DNA of 64,000 nt from an uncultured Bacteroidales bacterium (GTDB lineage: Bacteria; Bacteroidota; Bacteroidia; Bacteroidales; UBA932): assembly GCA_944326265.1 (NCBI GenBank), contig CALVDE010000003.1:140347-204346 (forward strand), given 5' to 3'. Within the stretch, counting starts at the first letter, position 1; each line of letters begins with the position of its first letter. This document shows positions 27,943 through 35,542 of this stretch, one piece after another. Position numbers and translations under genes: made by a program. Under the pieces are notes generated by a model, which did not search any database, was not told the DNA's origin, and saw only the letters and a list, made by a program, of their open reading frames with translations.

Positions 27943-27950
27943 TATCTTTG
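27943..27950 (+). promoter_or_regulatory. -7 promoter box for SRP RNA (TATCTTTG)
   Basis: TATCTTTG is an exact TAnnTTTG match; transcription would begin at about 27956, matching the 5' end of the SRP RNA closing stem. Confidence 0.7.
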
Positions 27951-27954
27951 CACT

Positions 27955-28056
27955 CGGGTAAGTCTTACACGACCAGCTCCCATCCAACCTCCCCAGGGCC
28001 GGAAGGCAGCAAGGACACGATGGTCGTAGCGGTGCGATGTAATCAGCTTACCCTTT
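27955..28056 (+). ncRNA. ffs: Signal recognition particle RNA, small bacterial type
   Basis: The apical domain is plain: AGGGCCGGAAGGCAGCAAGG contains the GGAA tetraloop and the conserved asymmetric loop that binds Ffh. The ends pair (GGGTAAG at 27956-27962 with CTTACCC at 28047-28053) and six T residues follow, making the closing stem a terminator. About 100 bases, the size of 4.5S RNA. It guides ribosomes translating membrane and exported proteins to the membrane. Confidence 0.95.
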
Positions 28057-28082
28057 TTTAGTTTTAAACACACCAGTCCGTT

Positions 28083-28844
28083 ATGAGAAACATCTCCCTT
28101 TCCTTCCTTCTCGCCGCAGCCTGCATCTGCTGCATCCAGTCATGTAAAAATGGTATCAGCACCGGCACCCTGAGCACATCCGCCACCTATCCCCTGTCGG
28201 ACAGTACGGACGCTGAGCTGGAGCTGAAGATCGATGTGGAATACATCATTTCAGGTCCCGGAGCAGCCGTCAGGAACATCAACAGCGCCATCATCCTCGG
28301 CCTGTTCGGAGAAAAGTACGGGGAGATGGACATCCAGGAGGCGGTAAGCGCCTACTCTGCCGCGGTTTCCGCTGAATACCGGGAGGCGAACCGGCCTCTG
28401 CTGGAGGACAGCCTCTTCTCTTCCCCCGCTGCCATGCTGAACTGGTCTGACTGGACCCAGGGAGCAGTAAGCGGCACGCACGGAAACATACTCTCCTACA
28501 CAGTGACAAAATACACCTACACCGGAGGCGCACACGGAATGACATCCGAGACCACGCTGAATTTCGACACCGACAACGGCTCACTGATAGGCGAGACAGA
28601 GCTTTTCCAGGACGGATACGAGGAACGGCTCTCCTCCCTGCTCAGCCTGCATCTGCCCGAGGCCCTGCAGGAACCCGGCGACACAGCGATGCTGTTTACC
28701 AGGGACATCCGTCCCAACGGCAATTTCAGGGTCTCCGAAACTGGCCTCACCTACATCTACAACCAGTACGAGATAGGTCCATACGTCCTCGGAGCAGTGG
28801 AAGTCACTGTTCCCTGGGAAGAACTGAAGGACCTGCTGCGGTAA
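28083..28844 (+). CDS. DUF4163/DUF3298-type lipoprotein
   Basis: A 253-residue lipoprotein: signal ending ICCIQSC followed by KNG. A DUF4163-like part (residues about 45-150) and a C-terminal DUF3298 part are seen, with the diagnostic TYTGGAHGMTSETTLNFD and the ending YEIGPYVLGAVEVTVPWEEL. Families of this type are found in the extracytoplasmic part of RsiV-like proteins and bind unknown ligands. The gene starts 26 bases after the SRP RNA. Confidence 0.85.
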   Translation: MRNISLSFLLAAACICCIQSCKNGISTGTLSTSATYPLSDSTDAELELKIDVEYIISGPGAAVRNINSAIILGLFGEKYGEMDIQEAVSAYSAAVSAEYREANRPLLEDSLFSSPAAMLNWSDWTQGAVSGTHGNILSYTVTKYTYTGGAHGMTSETTLNFDTDNGSLIGETELFQDGYEERLSSLLSLHLPEALQEPGDTAMLFTRDIRPNGNFRVSETGLTYIYNQYEIGPYVLGAVEVTVPWEELKDLLR

Positions 28845-28846
28845 TA

Positions 28847-28877
28847 TTTGCACATCCTTTTTTTTTTCGTACCTTGC
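28847..28877 (+). promoter_or_regulatory. Promoter: TTTG at -33, TACCTTGC at -7
   Basis: TTTG at 28847-28850 is followed after 19 bases by TACCTTGC (28870-28877), one mismatch cluster from TAnnTTTG. A 13-base T-run lies in the spacer. The box is 24 bases before the ATG at 28902, indicating separate expression from the preceding lipoprotein. Confidence 0.5.
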
Positions 28878-28901
28878 AGTGTCTTAAATTTACACACTGA
28901 T

Positions 28902-29972
28902 ATGAAACGACTGACTATCATCATGGCTGCCGCCGCCATCATCTTCTCCTGCACTGACCGGACCACCTCCGACGGCATCCGCGTCATAGACGCCGACCTG
29001 ACCGGCAAGGAAGTAATCGAACTGAATCTGGCGGACCTGAAGAAGACTGCCCTGGAATACTCCGATGAGAGCATAATCGGATATGCAACGAATTTTTTAC
29101 AGGCTCCCCATGGTTATATACTGAAATCCAGCAGCGGGAATACCGTCAGACTGATGTATTTCGACAGAGAAGGACAGTACATCTGCGACATCAGCCATCA
29201 AGGCCGCGGGCCAGGTGAGTTTCTGGATGTGTCGTCAATATACATGACAGGAGACACACTGACCGTCGCCAGTTTCTATAACAAGGAAATGCTCCTGCGC
29301 TATCTCATCACTCCCGAAGGATATGAGCCTCTGGCCGGAGTACCCATCAAGCAGCTCAACTGGGGCATTTCCAAAATCTTCTCCACCCCTGACATCCCCG
29401 GCAGATATTTCGTGAAGAACACCTGGAACGGTACACCCGGATGGACCACTCCCCTGTTCACCATCTACGACAAAGACTGGAACATCGTGGACACATGCAG
29501 GACCAAACACCCCGAAGGAGGCTTCGCATCCCCTTATCCGATATCCAGGGCCGGTGACAGAATCTACCTCAACCAGGCGTTCTCAGACACCATCTACGTT
29601 GCCTATAATGACAGAATAGATCCGGCACTGATAATCGATTTCGGTCAAAGCGACTATCCCGCCGACATCAAGTACGACGTCATGAAGCGGTTTGAGTTCA
29701 CAAAAGAGCATCCGGACGCTCATTACCTGATACACAACGGCTCTCTGATAACAGAGGACAAGGCATACCTCTACCTCAGTTCCGGACACGGACCGTACTT
29801 TCTGGTATACGACATGAACGATGGTTCCTCTACATTCTACAGGATAATGGACGAGGACGGGGATCCCGCTCTTATGTTTTACATATTCGCATCCCCGGAC
29901 GGCAGGGTCAAGGGCACCTTCCAGTCCGTCAGCGAGGAGAATACCTCAATTTACGACCTCTCTTCCCTATAG
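28902..29972 (+). CDS. 6-bladed beta-propeller lipoprotein
   Basis: About 356 residues from MKRLTIIMAAAAI with lipobox IIFSC. The body has repeated short beta motifs (GYILKSSSGNTVRLMYFDREG, QGRGPGEFLDVSSIYM, YFLVYDMNDGSSTFYRI), and QGRGPGEF is typical of the Bacteroidetes 6-bladed propeller family (BF2222 type). Such proteins are surface or periplasmic with unknown ligands. An earlier in-frame ATG at 28848 falls in the promoter. Its 3' end overlaps the convergent cdd gene by 6 bases. Confidence 0.82.
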   Translation: MKRLTIIMAAAAIIFSCTDRTTSDGIRVIDADLTGKEVIELNLADLKKTALEYSDESIIGYATNFLQAPHGYILKSSSGNTVRLMYFDREGQYICDISHQGRGPGEFLDVSSIYMTGDTLTVASFYNKEMLLRYLITPEGYEPLAGVPIKQLNWGISKIFSTPDIPGRYFVKNTWNGTPGWTTPLFTIYDKDWNIVDTCRTKHPEGGFASPYPISRAGDRIYLNQAFSDTIYVAYNDRIDPALIIDFGQSDYPADIKYDVMKRFEFTKEHPDAHYLIHNGSLITEDKAYLYLSSGHGPYFLVYDMNDGSSTFYRIMDEDGDPALMFYIFASPDGRVKGTFQSVSEENTSIYDLSSL

Positions 29973-30440
29973 TCCGTTGAAAATAAACGGCAGAATATCC
30001 TCTACACAGGAAAATACTACAATACGGCTGAGGCCTCCCACGATGACACGGACGGGGGCCTCTGCTCTTTTCTGGGACTCGGCAAGGACCTGACGGCAGG
30101 CTCCGCAGGGCCAGGCCGGCTCGGGGAGCATCCGGCCGCCGCGGCAGGCTGTTATGGCGATGGCCCTTACGGCCAGATGGGGATACTGCGCATGGGCCGC
30201 GAAGAGGGCGGTCCGCTCGGCGCAGAGGCCCGAGGGAAAAGCCGCATTCTCCTGATTGGCCCCGGTGACCACCGTACCGTCCGAAAGGAGCACCGCCGCT
30301 CCCACATTGTACTTGGAATAAGGGGCATACGAGCCTTCCGTCGCCTCGACCGCCCTTTCCAGCAGCGAACGGTCCGCCTCCTCCATCTCCGCCATCGAGG
30401 CATATTCCTGATAATCTATCGTGAGTCTTTTCTGTGCCAT
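29967..30440 (-). CDS. cdd: Cytidine deaminase
   Basis: Converts cytidine or deoxycytidine to uridine forms in pyrimidine salvage. Zinc and catalytic motifs are intact: GLCAERTALFAA (CAE) and AWPCGACRQVL (PCxxC). NVGAAVLLSDGTVVTG and the GANQENAAFPSG substrate segment precede them. About 157 residues from the ATG at 30440; an ATG at 30452 would add four residues. A -7 box lies upstream at 30470. Confidence 0.93.
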   Translation of the reverse strand: MAQKRLTIDYQEYASMAEMEEADRSLLERAVEATEGSYAPYSKYNVGAAVLLSDGTVVTGANQENAAFPSGLCAERTALFAAHAQYPHLAVRAIAITACRGGRMLPEPAWPCGACRQVLAESQKRAEAPVRVIVGGLSRIVVFSCVEDILPFIFNGL

Positions 30441-30469
30441 GGCATTTATCATTTATTGCTTTGACGAGA

Positions 30470-30477
30470 CAAATTTA
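30470..30477 (-). promoter_or_regulatory. -7 promoter box for cdd (TAAATTTG)
   Basis: On the minus strand TAAATTTG is an exact TAnnTTTG match, about 30 bases before the cdd ATG at 30440. A second minus-strand box, TATCTTTG, lies at 30555-30562. Confidence 0.5.
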
Positions 30478-30640
30478 ACAATTCCGCCGGGAATTTTCTA
30501 AATTTGACTTCGTCATTTATACTGTTGCTCCTCGGCAAAGTAAATAATTCTCCGCAAAGATACCCCTATTCTATTTTATGCTGCGATGCGACAAAACACT
30601 TATCGGGACGGCTGGTACACCTCAACAGTATAATCTGTAA
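30478..30640. other. Intergenic DNA, no gene seen
   Basis: This AT-rich stretch has no convincing coding frame. It holds one minus-strand -7 box (30555-30562) whose target would be cdd. It leads into the inverted-repeat region at 30641. Confidence 0.5.
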
Positions 30641-30796
30641 GTGCGCGCATATTACTTTGGCATATATAACGGATTATCAGTTAGTTATTATTCAGGCTGA
30701 TGGATTTCGCCACCTCACCGGGTCTTGAAATCCATCTTTTAGAGCGATTAAGTCGCGCTTAATCAACTAGTTGTATTTGATATGATATGCGCGCAC
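30641..30796. repeat. 156-bp segment bounded by 12-bp inverted repeats
   Basis: GTGCGCGCATAT at 30641-30652 and its perfect complement ATATGCGCGCAC at 30785-30796 bound the segment. Inside are three more palindromes: ATGGATTTC/GAAATCCAT (30700-30708 with 30727-30735), GATTAAG/CTTAATC (30746-30752 with 30758-30764) and CAACTAGTTG (30764-30773). No ORF fits. It could be a small non-autonomous element or a recombination scar; no clear target duplication is seen. Confidence 0.5.
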
Positions 30797-30805
30797 ATTC
30801 CGTAA

Positions 30806-30955
30806 ATACTCCGGCGTAAGATGACGTGGAAGCAGGCGATCGAAAAGACCAGCCCCTCCACCCTCTTGACTGCCGCAGTCACGGCCGTCACCGTCACCCT
30901 CTGCAGCCGCCGGGCCGCACTGCGCAATCCGGTCGAGTCCATCTCCAATGAATAG
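30806..30955 (+). pseudogene. C-terminal remnant of an FtsX-type ABC permease
   Basis: The open frame encodes about 49 residues including TLLTAAVTAVTVTLCSRRAA and ending NPVESISNE then stop. A last transmembrane helix followed by RRAALRNPVESI is the usual C-terminus of FtsX/MacB-type permeases in Bacteroidetes. Everything upstream is missing: a TAA at 30803 closes the frame, and the inverted-repeat segment ends ten bases before it. The rest was lost by deletion or insertion. Confidence 0.6.
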
Positions 30956-30965
30956 AATTTTTTCG

Positions 30966-30973
30966 TACTTTTG
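30966..30973 (+). promoter_or_regulatory. -7 promoter box for the GH73 gene (TACTTTTG)
   Basis: TACTTTTG fits TAnnTTTG and is 30 bases before the ATG at 31004. It lies just past the stop of the permease remnant. Confidence 0.55.
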
Positions 30974-31003
30974 TCCGTTCAGACTCACAGCTGAACTGAC
31001 GAC

Positions 31004-32011
31004 ATGAGACAGACACTGAATTTCAATACCATCCGGACGATAATCAAGGGAGCGGCGGCGGCCATAATCCTGCTGCTGGCAGTCATGCCCGGCTACGGAC
31101 AGCAGAGACTGACCCGTCAGGAATATATCGACAAGTACAAGGACGCGGCTATCCAGGCCATGAAGACCCACGGCATACCGGCCAGCATCACCCTGGCACA
31201 GGGATGCCTGGAATCAGGCGACGGCAACTCCGATCTGGCCGTCAAGGCCAACAACCACTTCGGTATCAAATGCCACAACGACTGGAAGGGCCCGACATAC
31301 TACAAAAAGGACGACGACCCGGGGAAATCCTGCTTCCGCAAATACCGCAACCCGGCCGAATCCTTCAAGGACCACTCCGACTTCCTGCGCTACAGGGACC
31401 GCTACGCATTTCTCTTCGATCTGGAAATCACCGATTACAAGGCCTGGTGCCACGGCCTGAAGAAAGCCGGCTACGCCACCGACCCGCAGTACGCGCAGCG
31501 GCTGATCAAGATCATCGAGGACTACCAGCTCTACCGCTTTGACCGCGAGATGTACGCGAAGGCCGAGCAGAACCGGAATCTCCTGCCTCCCAGCCCCAAC
31601 GAGATCATGAAGGTCATGGAGCTCAATCCCGCCAGGACATCCCTCCTCTACAAGTACTCCCGCAACCGCATCATCTACCAGCGCAACGGTGTTCCCTACA
31701 TCCTGGCCGGCAACCTCGACACCTACGAGAGCATAGCCGGGGAGTACAACCTCTTCACTAAGGAGCTGCTGCGGTACAACGACCTCAAAAAGTCCAGGGA
31801 CCTCCTCCCCGGCACAGTGGTCTATCTCCAGAGGAAAAAGGCCAAGGCTCAGAGGCACATGGAAATACATATCGCAGTGGAAGGCGACACCTACTATGAC
31901 GTATCCCAGAAATACGGAGTACGCATGAAAAAGCTCTTCAAGTACAATGACTACAAAAGCGGAGACATCCTCCACATCGGCGACGAGATCTTCCTCCGCA
32001 GGCACAGATAG
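31004..32011 (+). CDS. Glucosaminidase (GH73) with LysM domains
   Basis: A 335-residue exported cell wall hydrolase. Signal segment GAAAAIILLLAVMPGYG; glucosaminidase domain from about residue 40 with ITLAQGCLESGDGNSDLA (catalytic Glu), NNHFGIKC, and the SFKDHSDFL stretch; then two LysM-like repeats (YILAGNLDTYESIAGEYN and IHIAVEGDTYYDVSQKYG) that bind peptidoglycan. It cuts glycan strands. It lies 6 bases upstream of mltG, so the two cell wall genes are one operon. Confidence 0.92.
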   Translation: MRQTLNFNTIRTIIKGAAAAIILLLAVMPGYGQQRLTRQEYIDKYKDAAIQAMKTHGIPASITLAQGCLESGDGNSDLAVKANNHFGIKCHNDWKGPTYYKKDDDPGKSCFRKYRNPAESFKDHSDFLRYRDRYAFLFDLEITDYKAWCHGLKKAGYATDPQYAQRLIKIIEDYQLYRFDREMYAKAEQNRNLLPPSPNEIMKVMELNPARTSLLYKYSRNRIIYQRNGVPYILAGNLDTYESIAGEYNLFTKELLRYNDLKKSRDLLPGTVVYLQRKKAKAQRHMEIHIAVEGDTYYDVSQKYGVRMKKLFKYNDYKSGDILHIGDEIFLRRHR

Positions 32012-32017
32012 GACAAT

Positions 32018-33067
32018 ATGAACCGCAGGACACTCATCATCGCAGCAGCGGCCGCCACAGTCATAATAGCGGCCTTCGGCCTCAACCGGTACATCACATA
32101 TAAAAAGCCCAACACCGTGCAGGAGGGTGTCATTCTCATCTACCGCGATGCCACCTATCAGGCAGTGGAGGACTCAATAAAGGCCTCAGGGACAATAAAG
32201 AATTTCAAGACTCTGGAGCGTGCCGCCCGCAAGCGGGACCTGGCCTCACACTTCGAGCCGGGCCGCTACGTCATAGAGCCGGGCATGTCGAACCAGTACA
32301 TCATCCGCATGATAGCCAACGGCTGGCAGACTCCGGCGAAGGTCACCCTCAGGGGCTACATCAAGACCCTCGACCGGCTGGCCGCATTCCTCGGCCGCAA
32401 CTTCGAAGCCGACTCCGCCGCATTCGCCACCGCCTTGAAAGACACAGCCATGATCGACTCCCTCGGGTTCAGGCCCGAGACCTTCATCGGCATGTTCATC
32501 CCCAACACCTACGAATTCTACTGGACTTCCAGTCCCGAGTCCGTCATCAAGCGGTTCAAGAAGGAGTACGATACATTCTGGAGTGGTGAGCGCGACCGTC
32601 TGGCCAAAAAGATCGGCCTGGACCGCAACGAGGTGATGACCCTCGCCTCCATAGTCATAGGCGAGACCAACAATGCCGGAGAGATGCCCAAGATAGCCGG
32701 AGTGTACATGAACCGCCTGCACCGAGGCATGAGGCTTCAGGCCTGCCCCACCGTCATCTACGCCCATTTAGACACAGAACCGGGACTGCGCCGTCTCCTG
32801 CACCGCCACCTGCAGATCGACTCCCCGTACAACACCTACAGAATAAAAGGGCTGCCACCGGGACCGATTGCGATACCCACAGTGACAGCCATAGACGCGG
32901 TGCTGAATTACGAGAAATCCAACTACCTGTATTTCTGTGCAAAGCCCGAGTTCGACGGAACCCACAACTTCGCCTCCACCTACAGTCAGCACAAGGCCAA
33001 CTCCAGGGCCTACAACAAGGCGTTCCGCGAGAGGGAAGCCTCCCGCAAAGCCTCCAACGCAGCCTGA
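32018..33067 (+). CDS. mltG: Endolytic transglycosylase
   Basis: A 349-residue YceG/MltG protein, which cuts nascent peptidoglycan and limits glycan strand length. An N-terminal membrane helix (TLIIAAAAATVIIAAFGL), a LysM-like linker, and the YceG domain with ASIVIGETNNAGEMP (catalytic Glu), GVYMNRL, and SPYNTYRIKGLPPGPIAIP are seen. The last 58 bases overlap the 3' end of the opposing CTP protease gene. Confidence 0.94.
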   Translation: MNRRTLIIAAAAATVIIAAFGLNRYITYKKPNTVQEGVILIYRDATYQAVEDSIKASGTIKNFKTLERAARKRDLASHFEPGRYVIEPGMSNQYIIRMIANGWQTPAKVTLRGYIKTLDRLAAFLGRNFEADSAAFATALKDTAMIDSLGFRPETFIGMFIPNTYEFYWTSSPESVIKRFKKEYDTFWSGERDRLAKKIGLDRNEVMTLASIVIGETNNAGEMPKIAGVYMNRLHRGMRLQACPTVIYAHLDTEPGLRRLLHRHLQIDSPYNTYRIKGLPPGPIAIPTVTAIDAVLNYEKSNYLYFCAKPEFDGTHNFASTYSQHKANSRAYNKAFREREASRKASNAA

Positions 33068-34611
33068 AACTCCGGACTCTGAGAGTTCATCACCCGGTAG
33101 AAGCAGTCTCGCGAGACGATAGAGCTGGCGGCCAGTGCCTTCATATACAGGCACAGGTCCTCACGGGAGCGTTCCAGCTCATCCTCCTTCAGTTCTATTC
33201 CCCTCTCCGAAGCCAGGGCCACAAGCCCGTCCACCATCTCGTCCGTAACCTCGAAACTGCGGTCGAACTTCTCGAAAGTGCGGTACTTGGAAGTCCATGC
33301 GCTGCGGTTGCGGTCGCACAGCCCGTTCATATACTCTATGACCAGCCCCTGCCTGAGCAGAGCCGCATAATAATCCGTATACGAAGCCGTATCCTGAGGC
33401 ACAAAGACATCGGGCATGATGCCCCCTCCGCCATAAACAGTGCGTCCGAGCTTGAGGGTACGGAATTTCAGCGAATCCGGAAACTGGATACTGTCCCGGC
33501 TGAAGGACTCCCCGCGCAGATACCTCTCATAGAAATCCTTGTAATACTGTTCTGTCTGACCGTTCTCGTAATGCGACTGAATTACTCTGCCAGACGGAGT
33601 ATGATACCTGGCGATGGTCAGCCTCAGCTCAGAGCCGTCCTCCAACGGGATAGCCTGCTGCACCAGGCCCTTGCCGAAAGAGCGGCGGCCCACGACAGTT
33701 CCCCTGTCCTGGTCCTGTATCGCCCCGGAGACAATCTCGCTGGCCGAAGCCGAGCTCTCGTCTATCATAACCACCAGCGGGCCTTCCATATACAGACCGT
33801 CACCCATGGCGAATTCGGCCATTCGCGGAATACTGCGTCCCTCAGTAAACACTATCAGTTCGTCTTTCCCGAGAAACTCATCCGCAATATCTATTGCCGT
33901 CGGCAGATAGCCTCCTGAATTACCCCTCAGGTCCAGAATCACTCCGGTGACATCATCCGCACTGCGTGACAGCACTTCCCGGATCTCTTCTGCTGAACGC
34001 GCTGCAAAGCGGCTCAGTTTCAGGTACAGCGTCCCGTCCTCCAGCATATACGCCGCATCCAGGCTGTTGATAGGAATCTTGTCCCTGACTATCCTGAAGT
34101 CGAGCGTGTCCTCCACACCTCGGCGCAACACGCCGAGCTCCACCTCCGTGCCTTTCTTTCCCCTGAGAAAGCCATGAACACCTTCTATCGTCAGTCCTAT
34201 ACCAGCCACACGGCTAGTGTCCACCCGCACTATTTTATCTCCGGCCAGCAGACCTACTTTTTCAGAAGGCCCGCCTGCGACAGTAGCCTGCACTGTCAGA
34301 GTATCCTTGATGATGGCGAATTCTATACCGATACCCTCGAACTCACCCTGAAGAGGCTCGTTCATAGCAGCCACATCCTCAGCCGAGATGTAAGCCGAAT
34401 GAGGATCAAGATCCCCTATCGTGGCTATGACCGCATCTTCGACCAGTTTCTCAAAATCCACCTCTTCCAGATACAGGCGGTCAATCAGATACATTATCTG
34501 ACTGTACTTGGAGACAGCTTCCCGCATCTCCCCGTTCTGAGCTCCGAGGTCTACAGTCCGCAGAAGCGCCAGGATGCACAGGAGTGCTGTTCTAAAAATA
34601 ATCTTGCTCAT
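33010..34611 (-). CDS. S41-family C-terminal processing protease
   Basis: A 533-residue exported protease. Signal peptide (FRTALLCILALLRTVDLGAQ), a helical part, PDZ domain (IGIEFAIIKDTLTVQATVAG), and the S41 domain with IDESSASASEIVSGAI (catalytic Ser) and RRSFGKGLVQ (Lys of the Ser-Lys dyad). Such enzymes trim or degrade periplasmic proteins. Its stop lies 58 bases inside the convergent mltG gene, and its start overlaps the end of the RNase Z gene by 20 bases, so rnz and this gene are coupled. Confidence 0.92.
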   Translation of the reverse strand: MSKIIFRTALLCILALLRTVDLGAQNGEMREAVSKYSQIMYLIDRLYLEEVDFEKLVEDAVIATIGDLDPHSAYISAEDVAAMNEPLQGEFEGIGIEFAIIKDTLTVQATVAGGPSEKVGLLAGDKIVRVDTSRVAGIGLTIEGVHGFLRGKKGTEVELGVLRRGVEDTLDFRIVRDKIPINSLDAAYMLEDGTLYLKLSRFAARSAEEIREVLSRSADDVTGVILDLRGNSGGYLPTAIDIADEFLGKDELIVFTEGRSIPRMAEFAMGDGLYMEGPLVVMIDESSASASEIVSGAIQDQDRGTVVGRRSFGKGLVQQAIPLEDGSELRLTIARYHTPSGRVIQSHYENGQTEQYYKDFYERYLRGESFSRDSIQFPDSLKFRTLKLGRTVYGGGGIMPDVFVPQDTASYTDYYAALLRQGLVIEYMNGLCDRNRSAWTSKYRTFEKFDRSFEVTDEMVDGLVALASERGIELKEDELERSREDLCLYMKALAASSIVSRDCFYRVMNSQSPEFQAALEALREASLSRNALL

Positions 34612-35539
34612 AAATTGTCTTTTTCAAAGGAACATCGAAAACGGCACCTTCCGACGCAGGATACGTGGCCGGGAATATCGTCCTGGCCTGATCCAGCAGA
34701 ACGGAAGGATCCTTATATCTTGACGAATAGTGCCCGATCACAAGCCGGCCCACTCCTGCCTCAAGCGCGATACGGGCGGCATCCGCAGCTGTGGAATGGA
34801 ACATCTCGGCCGCCTTTTCCGCACAGTCCTCCCCGAATGTCGCCTCATGGTAAAGCAGATCCACTCCACGGAGCATTCCGGACAGGCCGTCAAACACGGC
34901 TGTATCACTGATATACGCAAACGACCGTGGCATGTACGGAATGTATGTCATCTCACGCGCCGTCAGGACCGTGCCGTCGTTCCTGTGCACGTCCCGGCCT
35001 GATTTGAGAGTCAGTATTTCACTGACAGACAAAGAATGAGAGACTACAGCCTCCTTGATAACGTTGGGTCCGGGTTCCCGTTCCCGGAAAATATACCCGT
35101 ATGTGGGTACACGGTGTATGAGCGGTACCGCCGTCACTGTAAGAGCATCATCTTCCAGTATCACCGCAGGAGCCTCCCCCGACACAGGATGGAATATCAC
35201 CGGATACACGTCCCTCTCGAGAAAATGCTCACGGAAGAAATCAAGTACATGAGCGAACCCTTCCGGTGCATAGATATGCAGCGGTTCCGTCCTGCCTGAC
35301 ATGGACAGTGTGGAAAGCAGACCGAATATTCCGAAAACATGATCTCCATGGATATGCGAGATGAATATCCGCTCTATCTTCATAAGCGATATTCCGTGCC
35401 GCTTCATCAGCATCTGCGCACCTTCACCGCAGTCCAAAAGGAACAAGCGCCCACATATATTCAATATGTGAGCGCTGGGATATCTGTCCGTTGTCGGGGA
35501 GGCCGATGAGACCCCCAGTGTCGTCAACGAAAAGTTCAT
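34592..35539 (-). CDS. rnz: Ribonuclease Z
   Basis: The tRNA 3'-end endonuclease, 315 residues, metallo-beta-lactamase fold. ISHIHGDHVFG supplies the HxHxDH zinc site; later FAYISDTAVFDGLSG and LLYHEATFGEDCAEKA plus TAADAARIAL and LVIGHYSSRY are family-typical. It processes tRNA precursors that lack encoded CCA; tRNA-Thr in this window has encoded CCA. It is 3 bases below rpsA and overlaps the next gene by 20 bases. Confidence 0.94.
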   Translation of the reverse strand: MNFSLTTLGVSSASPTTDRYPSAHILNICGRLFLLDCGEGAQMLMKRHGISLMKIERIFISHIHGDHVFGIFGLLSTLSMSGRTEPLHIYAPEGFAHVLDFFREHFLERDVYPVIFHPVSGEAPAVILEDDALTVTAVPLIHRVPTYGYIFREREPGPNVIKEAVVSHSLSVSEILTLKSGRDVHRNDGTVLTAREMTYIPYMPRSFAYISDTAVFDGLSGMLRGVDLLYHEATFGEDCAEKAAEMFHSTAADAARIALEAGVGRLVIGHYSSRYKDPSVLLDQARTIFPATYPASEGAVFDVPLKKTIYEQDYF

Positions 35540-35542
35540 GTA

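Noticed and set aside
30504..30728. A 74-codon open frame in the gap before the GH73 gene.
   Set aside because: It crosses the inverted repeat and hairpins, has no plausible start context and resembles no family.
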